A DNA stretch of 39,907 bases from Lysobacteraceae bacterium (GTDB taxonomy: Bacteria; Pseudomonadota; Gammaproteobacteria; Xanthomonadales; Xanthomonadaceae): positions 1 through 39,907 of the forward strand of contig SSEV01000239.1 in assembly GCA_008015095.1 (NCBI GenBank). Reading direction: 5' to 3'. Position 1 is the first letter of the stretch. The number at the start of each line of letters is the position of its first letter. The notes under the pieces are model-generated. The model saw only the letters and a list, made by a program, of their open reading frames with translations, ran no database searches and was not told the DNA's origin. This document shows, piece after piece, positions 1 through 8,162 of this stretch. Both the position numbers and the translations under genes were made by a program.

Positions 1-687
1 GAGGGTTACCAGGACGCCCGCTCGTTGGCCCGCCGCATCGCGAAGATGGAAGCCTGGCTCGCCAATCCGCAGCTGCTCGAACCCGATGCCGACGCCGAGT
101 ACGCCGCCGTCATCGAGATCGATCTGGCCGACGTGCATGAGCCGATCGTGGCCTGCCCGAACGATCCTGACGATGTGAAGACCCTGTCCGAAGTCGCCGG
201 TGCGACGATCGACGAAGTATTCATCGGTTCATGCATGACCAACATCGGTCATTTCCGCGCCGCCGCGAAGCTGCTGGAAGGCAAGCGCGATATCCCGACC
301 CGCCTGTGGGTGGCGCCGCCGACCAAGATGGACGCATCCGAACTGACCAAGGAAGGCCATTACGGCACCTTTGGCGTTGCAGGTGCGCGTATGGAAATGC
401 CCGGCTGCTCGCTGTGCATGGGCAATCAGGCCCAGGTGCGCGAAGGCGCGACCGTGTTCTCGACTTCGACCCGCAACTTCCCGAACCGTCTTGGCAAGAA
501 CTCGAACGTCTATCTCGGCTCCGCCGAACTCGCCGCGATCTGCTCGCGTCTCGGCCGCATCCCGACCAAGGCCGAGTACATGGCGGACATCGGCATCATC
601 AACGAGAACGGTGCCGAGATCTATCGCTACATGAATTTCGATCAGATCAAGGACTACAAGGCGGTCGCGGACACCGTCACAGCCTGA
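1..687 (+). CDS. acnB: Aconitate hydratase B, C-terminal part (5' end outside window)
   Basis: The reading frame is open from base 1, so only about the last 228 residues of a protein normally near 860 residues are present. AcnB interconverts citrate and isocitrate in the TCA cycle in the cytoplasm with a [4Fe-4S] cluster. The cluster ligands are visible: the Cys of [13 protein letters not shown] and the two Cys of [14 protein letters not shown], followed by the family motif [12 protein letters not shown] near the active site. The C-terminus ([12 protein letters not shown]) aligns with the usual AcnB end, so the 3' end is complete. A bidirectional hairpin follows about 40 bases after the stop. 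Identification is by motif recognition and is firm; the N-terminal HEAT-like and swivel domains cannot be checked here. Confidence 0.97.
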   Translation, partial: EGYQDARSLARRIAKMEAWLANPQLLEPDADAEYAAVIEIDLADVHEPIVACPNDPDDVKTLSEVAGATIDEVFIGSCMTNIGHFRAAAKLLEGKRDIPTRLWVAPPTKMDASELTKEGHYGTFGVAGARMEMPGCSLCMGNQAQVREGATVFSTSTRNFPNRLGKNSNVYLGSAELAAICSRLGRIPTKAEYMADIGIINENGAEIYRYMNFDQIKDYKAVADTVTA

Positions 688-1006
688 CGTGCTCGGCAAC
701 GCGGCCATGAGGCCGTCGTACGGAAAAACGAAGTCCGGCGAAAGCCGGGCTTCTGCGTGTGTGCGTCGGTTCCGGCGACACGTCGATCGTCATGCCGGGG
801 CGCGATGGCAGGGGTCTATTCCGGCAGCGTCGCGAGACCATGCTGAAAAACCCTTTCCGGCGCGAGGCATCGCGGCTCGAACGATACCCCTTGTCATCGC
901 TCTATGTCGTGGAACTCTGCCCAATTCGTGCGGTTCTCCCAACAACCCGCAAATCTTGTAAGGCCACCCTTGACGAAGCGCGCATGCTTCAGCGTTTGGG
1001 CAGAAC
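688..1006. other. Intergenic region between convergent acnB and hflD
   Basis: 319 bases without a gene I can support. Short open frames exist on the plus strand but have no recognisable protein, and they run into hflD antisense. The only clear structure is the bidirectional terminator at 724-753. Confidence 0.6.
724..753 (-). terminator. Bidirectional terminator between acnB and hflD
   Basis: A 10-bp stem (730-739 with 744-753, one G-U pair) closed by a GAAA tetraloop. Read on the minus strand the hairpin is followed by GTTTTT (bases 729-724), a standard Rho-independent terminator for nudJ-mnmA-hflD, though it lies 250 bases past the hflD stop. On the plus strand it lacks a T run but is well placed to end acnB transcripts. 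Confidence 0.8.
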
Positions 1007-1618
1007 TCAGTACAGCGATTCCTCCACCGCTGCCATCATCGCCCGCCGCCGCAACGCGAAATCCCACATCGTGCCGCCCATCTGCCGCCAGAGCACAGCC
1101 GAGCGCAGTGCGGCGAGCAGCAGCGCACGGATCTCGATCACGACGTCCGCCTGCTGCAGATAATGCGGGTTGCCCAGCACGATCACTTTCGGACGCAACT
1201 GGCTGATGGTGTCCGCGTAGAGTTGGCCCAGCCGATGCACCACCTCCGGATGGGCGCTGCCCTGGCGTTCCGCGATGTCGGCGAGCGCGAGAATGCCATT
1301 GCGTACACGATCTGCCATGTCCTGGTCGGCGATGAATCGTCGTTCTATCTGCAAGACGGCCATGCCGAGCTTGGGTAACGCTTGATCTCCCTGCCGTTCC
1401 CCAAGGTGGTCGCGTATCAGCAGCAAACCGTTGCGCAGCGAGGACACGCCGCCATAGACCTCTTCGGCGCTGCGTGCGTCGATACGGAAAACGCTGTCGA
1501 GTACGCAGCGCTCGACCGTGCCGTCAGCATGGCCGGTTTCGGCGATCTGTCTGACCAATTTCAGCGCCTGCAGCATGCCTGCCAGGGCGAATACACAGGC
1601 GCGGATGTCCTTGCTCAT
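1007..1618 (-). CDS. hflD: HflD family protein (high-frequency lysogenisation protein)
   Basis: 203 residues, the usual size. HflD is a small all-helical, membrane-associated protein; in E. coli it binds phage lambda CII and lowers lysogeny, and its housekeeping role is unclear. The family signature is at the C-terminus: [20 protein letters not shown] and [10 protein letters not shown]. The ATG overlaps the mnmA stop by four bases (ATGA), so translation is probably coupled. The order nudJ-mnmA-hflD is the same as in E. coli, which supports the assignment. Confidence 0.93.
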   Translation of the reverse strand: MSKDIRACVFALAGMLQALKLVRQIAETGHADGTVERCVLDSVFRIDARSAEEVYGGVSSLRNGLLLIRDHLGERQGDQALPKLGMAVLQIERRFIADQDMADRVRNGILALADIAERQGSAHPEVVHRLGQLYADTISQLRPKVIVLGNPHYLQQADVVIEIRALLLAALRSAVLWRQMGGTMWDFALRRRAMMAAVEESLY

Positions 1619-2847
1619 CTCGATGCGGTCTTCGAATTGGTAATGGCTTGGCCATCAGGCTCGGCAGGATATGCGGATGGCGATGGTTCCGCCATGGAAG
1701 GGTGCGCCAATGCATCCAGTGGCGCATCGGTTGCGGCGATCGCCGCCCCCCCCAGACAGACCTCTCCGCGGTAGAGCACCAGGGATTGGCCGGGTGTGAC
1801 GGCGCGCTGAGCAGAAGCGAACGTGACTTCCAGACTGCCGTCCGGGCGTATTTCGACATCGCAGTCGACATCGTTCTGTCGATAGCGCGTCTGCGCCGTG
1901 CAGCTGAATCGGCTGCACGGGGACTCGCCGGCGATCCAGTGCGCGGTTTCCGTACGCAGCCGTCGCGAATAAAGATACGGCGAGTCGACGCCTTGATCGA
2001 CGACGAGTTCGTTGCGAAGCACATCCTTCCCGACGACGTACCAGGGGGCTGGCTCGAATCCGCGGATGCCGCCCAACTGCAGGCCTTCGCGTTGGCCGAG
2101 GGTGAAATAGAACACGCCCGGGTGCTCGCCGATACGGCGTCCGTCGGGCGTGACGATTGCACCGGGTTTGGCGGGCAGATAGCGCGCGAGGAATTCGCGA
2201 AAATCACGTTCGCCAATGAAACAGATACCGGTCGAATCTTTTTTCCGCGCCGTCGGCAGTCCCGCGGATGCCGCGATCCTACGCACATCGCTCTTGAATA
2301 GCTCGCCGAGCGGGAAAAGGGTGGCCGACAACTGTGCTTGACCGAGCTGATGCAGGAAATAGCTCTGGTCCTTGCCGCGATCGAGCGCGCGAAGCAATTG
2401 CCACTGACCATCCTGCTCGCGAACCCGGGCGTAGTGGCCGGTCGCGATCGACGCAGCACCGAGTTCGCGCGCGGCGTCGAGAAAATGCTTGAACTTGATT
2501 TCGCGGTTGCAGAGCACATCGGGATTAGGCGTGCGCCCTGCGGCGTACTCGGCCAGGAAGTGCTCGAATACGCCGGCCCAGTATTCCGTGGAGAAATCGC
2601 GGAAATGGATCGGGATGCCCAGGCGCCCGCAGACCGCGACCGCATCGCGCCGGTCATCCTCGGCCCGGCATTCGCCGCTGCCGTCATCGGCCCAGTTGTG
2701 CATGAACAGACCGGCCACAGTGCTTTCGCGATCACATAGGGGGTGTTCGCGGAGGATTTGATCGCGCAGTAACAGGGCAGCGACCGAAGAATCGACCCCA
2801 CCCGACATTCCGACGATGATCCGCGGCGAACTCAAAGCGCGTCTCAA
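1615..2847 (-). CDS. mnmA: tRNA-specific 2-thiouridylase MnmA
   Basis: 410 residues. MnmA activates U34 of tRNA-Lys, -Glu and -Gln with ATP and inserts sulfur relayed by the Tus proteins. Visible: the PP-loop SGGVDSS, the first catalytic Cys in [23 protein letters not shown], and the second catalytic Cys in [13 protein letters not shown]. The TTG start at 2847 overlaps the nudJ stop (TTGA) and has no strong Shine-Dalgarno sequence; another TTG lies four codons in, so the exact start is uncertain by a few residues. The last 40 or so residues (rich in Ala, Pro and Ser) look like a tail beyond the usual C-terminal beta-barrel, and a run of eight G (bases 1753-1746) lies just before it. Confidence 0.97.
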   Translation of the reverse strand: MRRALSSPRIIVGMSGGVDSSVAALLLRDQILREHPLCDRESTVAGLFMHNWADDGSGECRAEDDRRDAVAVCGRLGIPIHFRDFSTEYWAGVFEHFLAEYAAGRTPNPDVLCNREIKFKHFLDAARELGAASIATGHYARVREQDGQWQLLRALDRGKDQSYFLHQLGQAQLSATLFPLGELFKSDVRRIAASAGLPTARKKDSTGICFIGERDFREFLARYLPAKPGAIVTPDGRRIGEHPGVFYFTLGQREGLQLGGIRGFEPAPWYVVGKDVLRNELVVDQGVDSPYLYSRRLRTETAHWIAGESPCSRFSCTAQTRYRQNDVDCDVEIRPDGSLEVTFASAQRAVTPGQSLVLYRGEVCLGGAAIAATDAPLDALAHPSMAEPSPSAYPAEPDGQAITNSKTASR

Positions 2848-3308
2848 TCCATATGGCGCAGGATTGACAACGGGGTCTGCAAGCCCGCCAGGTGATCCGC
2901 GACCGCCTGCCAGACTAATGGGCTACGGTGCCGGTCGCGGGCCGCCAACAGTTCGTCGGGGCTCATCCAGATCGCCTGGACGATGCCCTCGTCGAGAGGG
3001 CGGCTGGGATCATGCCCTAACGGCTCGGCCGAGAAAGCGAAGCGCAGATAGTGGCGGCCGGTTTCCGGCGCCTTCCACTGATACGCACCCAGAAACCCGG
3101 TCGGACGCACATCCCATCCGGTTTCTTCGCGGGCTTCGCGAACGGCCGCATCGATCAGACTCTCATCCGGTTCCAGATGGCCGGCAGGCTGGTTGATGAC
3201 CACCCGGCCACTGACGCGCTCTTCCACGCAAAGCACGCGGCCTTCAGCCATGATCACGCTGGCGACAGTCACATCCGGTTGCCAGAAACGCCCGTCGCGA
3301 TAGCTCAT
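2844..3308 (-). CDS. nudJ: NUDIX hydrolase NudJ-like
   Basis: The start at 3308 gives 154 residues and has a strong Shine-Dalgarno run (AAGGGGGGAG) just upstream; the frame is open to an ATG at 3365, but the extra 19 residues lack such a site. The NUDIX box is complete: G43, E49, R57, E58, E61, E62, G64 in the sequence [20 protein letters not shown] followed by TGW. E. coli NudJ is a nucleoside di/triphosphatase that also acts on the thiamine precursor HMP-PP, and it too is encoded directly upstream of mnmA. The substrate here is inferred from synteny. The stop overlaps the mnmA start by four bases. Confidence 0.92.
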   Translation of the reverse strand: MSYRDGRFWQPDVTVASVIMAEGRVLCVEERVSGRVVINQPAGHLEPDESLIDAAVREAREETGWDVRPTGFLGAYQWKAPETGRHYLRFAFSAEPLGHDPSRPLDEGIVQAIWMSPDELLAARDRHRSPLVWQAVADHLAGLQTPLSILRHMD

Positions 3309-3868
3309 GCTCCCCCCTTCGTCGATCTTTTCCGCATGTGTCGTGTCTCCGGCGTCGGCGGGCATTGTGTTCCGCCACGACGGCCGCCGTCCATGCCGCT
3401 GCTATAGCGCAGGTAGTCCGACCGTTCCCCAACCTTTCCGAATCCTACGGACTGGATGGCGCAATTGCGCATGATCTGCCGGGACGGAGAGATCGCGGAC
3501 CTCCATCGCCATGTCCATCTCACATTCGAGACTCTCGGAGGCATCCAAGTTAACGGCGCCAGGAACTGAAGATCCCGCATGCTCCGCGTTCATCGTGGGG
3601 CAGGGAGGGGAACCGCCGCACCCGCGTGGCCCACATCCATACGGAGCAGACACCTGCATCCCTGTCAAGACGCTTTACCGGGCATCGCGAAGAGCGCCTC
3701 ACAAATGCAGACGCTGTGGCGATGGATGCTGGTGGCTGAAAGAAGAGTGTCTGTGGGCGGGAAGAGCGCCTGAAATCGTTTTTCTCATTGGGATCGGCCG
3801 AAAATAGAACTGATTTCGCGGGATTCGGGGTTGCCGGTTCGGTTGTTCGGGTCTCTCTGGCTCAGGCA
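3309..3868. other. Intergenic region between aguB and nudJ
   Basis: 560 bases with no gene I can support. It should carry the promoter of nudJ-mnmA-hflD (to the left) and the end of aguB transcription (from the right). The one notable sequence is the perfect 12-base palindrome GCGCAATTGCGC at 3459-3470. I saw no convincing terminator after aguB. Confidence 0.5.
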
Positions 3869-4753
3869 CTAGTCGCGATAGCGCTTGAGCAGATCCTGGT
3901 AGGCGTCGATGCGACGGTCGCGCAGGAATGGCCAGATCCGGCGCACGTGTTCGCTGCGGCCCAGATCGACCTCCGCGTGCAGGATCGCCGGCCCCCCGTC
4001 CGCTTGAGCCAGAAATTCACCCTGCGGGCCGAGCACATGACTAGTGCCCCAAAAATCGATACCCGACGCTCCCAGCGGGGAGATCTCGTGCCCGACACGG
4101 TTGCAGGAGAGCACCGGCAATCCGTTCGCCACGGCATGGCCGCGGTGGCTGAGCACCCAGGCGTCGCGTTGGCGCTCCTTCTCGGCCTGGGTATCGTCGG
4201 GATCCCAGCCGATGGCCGTCGGATAAAGCAACAACTCAGCCCCGGCAAGGGCCATCAGTCGTGCGCCTTCGGGATACCATTGATCCCAACACACCAATAC
4301 GCCCAGTCGGCCCACCGAAGTGTCGATCGGAGTAAAGCCGAGATCGCCCGGCGTGAAATAGAACTTCTCGTAGAAACCCGGGTCGTCCGGGATGTGCATC
4401 TTGCGATATTTGCCGGCGACCGATCCGTCGGCTTCGTATACGACCGCGGTATTGTGGTATAGGCCAGCAGCCCTGCGTTCGAACAGAGAACTCACCAGGA
4501 CGACGCGGTGTCGTTTCGCCAGCGCCCCCAGGCGTTGCGTGCTCGGTCCCGGAATGCATTCAGCGCGTTCGAATTCATCCACAGACTCGTGCTGACAGAA
4601 ATACGCGCCGTTGTGCAGTTCTTGCAACAGCACTAATTGCGCGCCGCCCCTGGCCGCTTCGCCGACGCGCTCTTCGATCACGGTGAGGTTGGCCTCGACC
4701 GTACCGTGATTTTTTTCCTGGATCAGTGCAACCGGCAGCGTCTTGTGTTTCAT
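3869..4753 (-). CDS. aguB: N-carbamoylputrescine amidase
   Basis: 294 residues from the ATG at 4753, which has an AAGG upstream and matches family length; an in-frame ATG at 4777 would add eight residues. The enzyme is a cytoplasmic nitrilase-superfamily amidase that turns N-carbamoylputrescine into putrescine, CO2 and ammonia. The Glu-Lys-Cys triad is visible: E in LLQELHNGAYFC, K in KYRKMHIPDDPGFYEKF, C in VCWDQWYPEGARL. It works directly after AguA, whose gene lies upstream on the same strand, but a 580-base gap full of hairpins separates the two. Confidence 0.95.
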   Translation of the reverse strand: MKHKTLPVALIQEKNHGTVEANLTVIEERVGEAARGGAQLVLLQELHNGAYFCQHESVDEFERAECIPGPSTQRLGALAKRHRVVLVSSLFERRAAGLYHNTAVVYEADGSVAGKYRKMHIPDDPGFYEKFYFTPGDLGFTPIDTSVGRLGVLVCWDQWYPEGARLMALAGAELLLYPTAIGWDPDDTQAEKERQRDAWVLSHRGHAVANGLPVLSCNRVGHEISPLGASGIDFWGTSHVLGPQGEFLAQADGGPAILHAEVDLGRSEHVRRIWPFLRDRRIDAYQDLLKRYRD

Positions 4754-5333
4754 GGCGACCTTGAACGAAATCAGCATGGTGGGGCCTGCTTGGGCCCGTC
4801 ATTGCAGCATATTCGACACGGATTTCCACCTAGGGAGCCTCTGAACGCATCAGAGGTTCCCGCACGCCATGAAGGGGCGCTCGCGGATCAAGCGCGCAAG
4901 AGCTTGATTTGCGTGAGCGGGCTCAAACTTGGTCAGAGTCTACGGCGTCTGAATCACACCAAGATGGTGTGATTCAGACCTTCCATAACAGGCTGTTGAA
5001 AAGCGAGTTGCTCGCGCGACCACGTAAGCGACTGATTTGCCGGAGGCAAGTCCGGACATGTGCCGGACTCGCGACTTGACTGCGTCGGCAGGGGGCCGCG
5101 CGAACAGCCGCGCCGGCCAGCCGCAAGGATGCGGCGAGTCAAATATGTGCACAGCGCCAGCGTGGCGTTATTCAGGCGTTGCGGACTCGGGGCAAGCCCG
5201 AGTCCGCTATCGCTGGATCAGGCGCTTGAACGTTTGATTCGCCAGCGGGCTATCCACGGCGCGCTGAATCTCTCAATTGTTCCGGGAGTGCCCATGTGCT
5301 CCATCGAGCGAAACCGCAGCGGACGGCCGGTGG
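4754..5333. other. Hairpin-rich gap between aguA and aguB
   Basis: 580 bases without a supportable gene. Most of it is taken up by the cluster of inverted repeats listed separately (4833-5207). The remaining flanks, 4754-4832 and 5208-5333, show nothing distinctive beyond an imperfect inverted repeat (CGCTGG near 5211, GCCAGCG near 5241). Confidence 0.55.
4833..5207. repeat. Cluster of intergenic palindromes (REP-like, multi-hairpin)
   Basis: At least three strong hairpins in 375 bases: 4833-4844 with 4850-4861 (12 bp, one G-U pair, loop ACGCA); 4947-4960 with 4966-4979 (14 bp perfect, loop AAGAT); 5181-5191 with 5197-5207 (11 bp perfect, loop GCAAG). Weaker ones lie between, including AGTCCGG...CCGGACT near 5050-5071 and an imperfect stem around 4879-4921. 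All loops of the three strong stems are five bases. None is followed by a T run, so these are not ordinary terminators. The stretch around 5050 resembles part of the MITE-like element at 33869-34030 (both have CAAGTCCG(G)ACATG followed by CGGACT), suggesting related dispersed elements. Confidence 0.75.
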
Positions 5334-6371
5334 TCAGCTGAGCACGCCCGCAGGCAATTGCATGGTGATGCAATGCAGGCTGCCGTTCTGCCAGATCAGC
5401 GGGCGGCATGGTATCGGTACGATACTACGACCGGGGAAAGCTTCGGCCAGCACGGCCTGCGCACGGGCATCGGCAGGATCGCCGTATGCCGGCACCAGTA
5501 CTGCGCCATTGACGATCAGGAAATTCGCGTAACTCGCCGCGAGACGTCGGCCTTCATCGAAGATCGGGCGTGGCCACGGTAGGGCGAACAGGCGGTAGGG
5601 TCTGCCGTCGCGCGTACGCAGAGCCGCCAATTCTTCAGCCATCGCCTGCAGTTCCAGAAAGTGCGTATCAGAGACATCGTCGCAGGCTTGGTAGACGATA
5701 ACGTCTTCGGCGGCGAAGCGGGCCAGGGTGTCGATATGGGCATCGGTGTCATCGCCCTCAAGATGGCCATGCTCCAGCCATAGCACCCGATCCTGGATCA
5801 ACCATTCGCATAATTTGTGTGTCAACTCCGTGCGCGAGGCTTGGGGATGACGCTCATGCAGACAGCGCCAGGTGGTGAGCAGGGTTCCGGCGCCATCGGT
5901 CTCGATCCCGCCACCCTCTAGCGCGAAATCGATTTGGCGTCGCTCGCTCGCACTGAACAACTCGCGCTCGCACAAGGCATCGATCAGACGATCGTCGCGG
6001 CTTGCCTCGAATTTGCCGCCCCAGCCGGTGAAGCGGAAATCGAGCAGCTTGGAGCTGTCGGTATTGGGGCCGACCAGTGCGATCGGGCCAGTATCGCGTA
6101 ACCAGGTGTCGTCGTATCCGACTTCGACGAAGCGAACCCGAGACATGTCGACTCGCGCCGAACTCAGGCGCGCCTCTGCATATGCCTGTAAATCGTCGTC
6201 GATCACGCAGATCACAACGGGCTCGAATGCGGTGATTGCGTCGACCAGGGCAATGTAGGTCTCCTCTACATCGACCAGACGCGGCGACCAGTCGGTATCG
6301 AGGTGCGGCCAAGCGATCAGCACCGCGGACTGGGGTTCCCATTCCGCGGGAAAACGGAGCGACTCGGTCAT
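5334..6371 (-). CDS. aguA: Agmatine deiminase
   Basis: 345 residues, typical. AguA hydrolyses agmatine to N-carbamoylputrescine and ammonia, the first step from agmatine to putrescine; it is a cytoplasmic member of the guanidino-group modifying superfamily. Visible: FPAEWEPQSAVLIAWPH at the N-terminus, the acidic and glycine-rich stretch EGGGIETDGAGTLLTT, the catalytic His region WLEHGHLEGDDTDAHID, and the nucleophile C334 in GSLHCITMQ. The gene starts two bases after the stop of the small secreted protein upstream, with little Shine-Dalgarno of its own, so it is probably translated by coupling. Confidence 0.96.
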   Translation of the reverse strand: MTESLRFPAEWEPQSAVLIAWPHLDTDWSPRLVDVEETYIALVDAITAFEPVVICVIDDDLQAYAEARLSSARVDMSRVRFVEVGYDDTWLRDTGPIALVGPNTDSSKLLDFRFTGWGGKFEASRDDRLIDALCERELFSASERRQIDFALEGGGIETDGAGTLLTTWRCLHERHPQASRTELTHKLCEWLIQDRVLWLEHGHLEGDDTDAHIDTLARFAAEDVIVYQACDDVSDTHFLELQAMAEELAALRTRDGRPYRLFALPWPRPIFDEGRRLAASYANFLIVNGAVLVPAYGDPADARAQAVLAEAFPGRSIVPIPCRPLIWQNGSLHCITMQLPAGVLS

Positions 6372-6373
6372 CG

Positions 6374-6703
6374 TCAGCGGATCGGCGCTTTGGGTCCGAT
6401 TTCTTCGTTACCGGCGCGGATCGCGACCACGTCGATCACTTTGTCTTTCTCGAAGTACACGACGAAATTCGGATAAGTCCAGCGGTTGATGGTCGGCCAC
6501 TGACGCTTTTGTCCGCCTCGGGGCTCCATGCGCGAAGCGGGCGCGCCAAATTTGCGTTCGACCTGCGCCATGCTCATACCGCGTGTGGGCAGGTTCATGC
6601 CGGACTCATTGCCGATGCGTTCGATGAGCAGTTTATCTGCAACGGCGGACTGCGGAATGCCCGCCAGTATGGCGAACAACAGGGCTGTGGCGAGACGGAG
6701 CAT
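6374..6703 (-). CDS. Small secreted protein with SmpA/OmlA-like motif, function unknown
   Basis: 109 residues from the ATG at 6703, chosen because AGAGGAGG sits seven bases upstream and the N-terminus is then a good signal peptide (MLRLATALLFAILAGI, likely cleavage after SAVA). The mature part contains GMSMAQVERKFGAP, the turn-helix motif seen in SmpA/OmlA (BamE-like) folds, followed by YPNFVVYFEKDKVIDVV. There is no lipobox Cys, so it should be soluble in the periplasm. It is directly upstream of aguA with a two-base gap. Whether it has anything to do with polyamines is not evident from the sequence. Confidence 0.8.
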   Translation of the reverse strand: MLRLATALLFAILAGIPQSAVADKLLIERIGNESGMNLPTRGMSMAQVERKFGAPASRMEPRGGQKRQWPTINRWTYPNFVVYFEKDKVIDVVAIRAGNEEIGPKAPIR

Positions 6704-6872
6704 GGGGGAACCTCCTCTGACGCTCAAACGGGAGCTCGATTGTAAGCAGGTTTGGCCAATGGGGTACAACGATCTTGCCACGATTGACACGATGGGTTCG
6801 CTGTGCGCACGACATGCCTATTCCGAACTCTGCTTTTGCAGTCCTTTACGGCATCGAAACCCGGATATGTCA

Positions 6873-6893
6873 AAGGCCGCGCTTGGCGGCCTT
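6873..6893 (-). terminator. Probable terminator after rpmJ
   Basis: Perfect 8-bp stem (6873-6880 with 6886-6893), loop of five bases. On the minus strand the stem ends in CCTTT, a weak T run. It lies 70 bases downstream of the rpmJ stop and upstream of the small secreted protein gene. Confidence 0.6.
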
Positions 6894-6963
6894 CGACGGA
6901 ATCTTTCTGGGCGGTTCGACAACCAGGCAGTCGGGCTTCAGGCTCAAACCTGGCTGATGCGGT

Positions 6964-7089
6964 TCAGCGCTGGCGCGCTTTGAAACGCGGATTCGACTTG
7001 CAGATCACGAAGACCTTGCCACGACGGCGAACGACTTTGCAGTCGCGGTGGCGGGCCTTCGCCGACTTGAGAGAGGACAGAACCTTCAT
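6964..7089 (-). CDS. rpmJ: 50S ribosomal protein L36, YkgO/C-minus type
   Basis: 41 residues, [18 protein letters not shown] at the N-terminus and [14 protein letters not shown] at the end. The start at 7089 has GAGG six bases upstream. Zinc-binding L36 has three Cys and one His; here only two Cys remain (RDCK and VICK), and the others are replaced (Phe at the His site), as in E. coli YkgO, the paralogue used when zinc is scarce. The gene is alone and not in the spc operon, also like ykgO. A matching promoter lies upstream and a hairpin downstream, so it is a single-gene transcript. Confidence 0.93.
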   Translation of the reverse strand: MKVLSSLKSAKARHRDCKVVRRRGKVFVICKSNPRFKARQR

Positions 7090-7163
7090 GGGAACCTCGG
7101 TAATGACTCGTTGACAGGAGTGCGGCACGTACGCAGCACAATCGAATGGAGACCAAGCCGAAC

Positions 7164-7193
7164 ATTCTACCCGGAGTTTCTTTTTTGATTCAA
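7164..7193 (-). promoter_or_regulatory. Predicted sigma-70 promoter of rpmJ
   Basis: On the minus strand: -35 TTGAAT (7193-7188), 18-base spacer, -10 TAGAAT (7169-7164). That matches 4/6 and 5/6 of the consensus. Transcription would start near 7157, leaving a leader of about 70 bases. I found no clear zinc-regulator (Zur) palindrome overlapping it. Confidence 0.65.
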
Positions 7194-7288
7194 GTAGTTG
7201 CCCGGTGTGGTGCCGAAACTCAAGGAGTAGCCGGCGCCGGACCAAACTGCAGATAGAATGCGCCGTCGAATTGTCGCCCGAGCCCTGG

Positions 7289-7987
7289 ATGTCCGCTTCT
7301 CCCACTCAGTCCGCCCTCGTGGATGTCCTGACTATCGACGGACCCTCTGGTTCCGGCAAAGGCACCATCAGCCGTATGGTCGCTGCACGACTGGGCTGGC
7401 ATTACCTCGATTCCGGGGCTCTGTACAGAGGGGTAGGGGTCGCGGCAGGCTGGGCCGGACTTGATCTGGCGGATCCGGCCGCGCTAGTCCGTTGTGCGTT
7501 TGACACGCAGATCGGGTTTCAGGAAACCCCTGAAGGAGAACTGCGTGTGATCGTTAATGGCCTGGACGCGACAGATGAACTTCGGACCGAAACGGCCGGG
7601 GCAGCCGCTTCGGCGATCGCGGCGGTCCCCGAAGTCCGGGCCGCCTTGCGTGATCGTCAGCGTGCTTTTCGTTTGGCGCCTGGGCTAGTGGCAGACGGTC
7701 GGGACATGGGCACAGTGATCTTTCCGGATGCCCGATATAAGGTGTTTCTCACCGCGAGCCCCGAAGAACGAGCGGAAAGACGTTATAAGCAGTTGAAAGA
7801 CAAGGGGGTTTCCGTTACCCTGGACGACCTGCTGCGCGAAATTCTCGCCCGCGACGCCCGCGACGCCAATCGTGCGGTGGCGCCCTTGCGACCGGCCGAC
7901 GACGCCGTTTGCATCGACACCACTGGCTTCGGCATCGATGTCGTCGTCGAGCGTGTCTTGGCGCTGATGCCGGCGACACGCGGCTAG
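7289..7987 (+). CDS. cmk: Cytidylate kinase
   Basis: 232 residues from the ATG at 7289. Cmk phosphorylates CMP and dCMP with ATP in the cytoplasm. The P-loop is [18 protein letters not shown]; further family motifs are [25 protein letters not shown] (Asp-Gly-Arg-Asp, nucleotide-monophosphate binding) and [19 protein letters not shown] near the C-terminus. The frame is open upstream to 7205, but that part shows no conservation. A TAGAAT -10-like box lies at 7254-7259 without a good -35. rpsA follows, the standard order in proteobacteria. Confidence 0.95.
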   Translation: MSASPTQSALVDVLTIDGPSGSGKGTISRMVAARLGWHYLDSGALYRGVGVAAGWAGLDLADPAALVRCAFDTQIGFQETPEGELRVIVNGLDATDELRTETAGAAASAIAAVPEVRAALRDRQRAFRLAPGLVADGRDMGTVIFPDARYKVFLTASPEERAERRYKQLKDKGVSVTLDDLLREILARDARDANRAVAPLRPADDAVCIDTTGFGIDVVVERVLALMPATRG

Positions 7988-8017
7988 CGACGCGCGCCGT
8001 AGCTGCGGCAGGATGGT

Positions 8018-8056
8018 CCGCCGGCCTGCTCCGTTCCGGAGCCCCAGCGGTTTTTT
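8018..8056 (+). terminator. Possible terminator or attenuator between cmk and rpsA
   Basis: A compound stem: 8018-8021 pairs with 8047-8050 and 8028-8032 (GCTCC) with 8038-8042 (GGAGC), with small internal loops, then six T (8051-8056). It would end cmk transcripts or attenuate read-through into rpsA, which then needs its own promoter in 8057-8160. Confidence 0.5.
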
Positions 8057-8162
8057 CAACCAATCACTCTCACGGCCACAGGCAATCCCGCCAGGCCCGC
8101 AACGGGTGGATCGGCCCGTATCAGTGCAGGGCGATCTGTATCATCAACCGAGTAATCAACAC

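Noticed and set aside
759-1163. Plus-strand open frame after acnB
   Set aside because: It crosses a terminator hairpin region and overlaps hflD antisense; no recognisable protein.
4778-5333. Possible remnant of an insertion sequence between aguA and aguB (GGCTGTTGAAAA at 4991-5002 resembles some IS ends)
   Set aside because: No transposase fragment and no matching second end; only the palindromes are supported.
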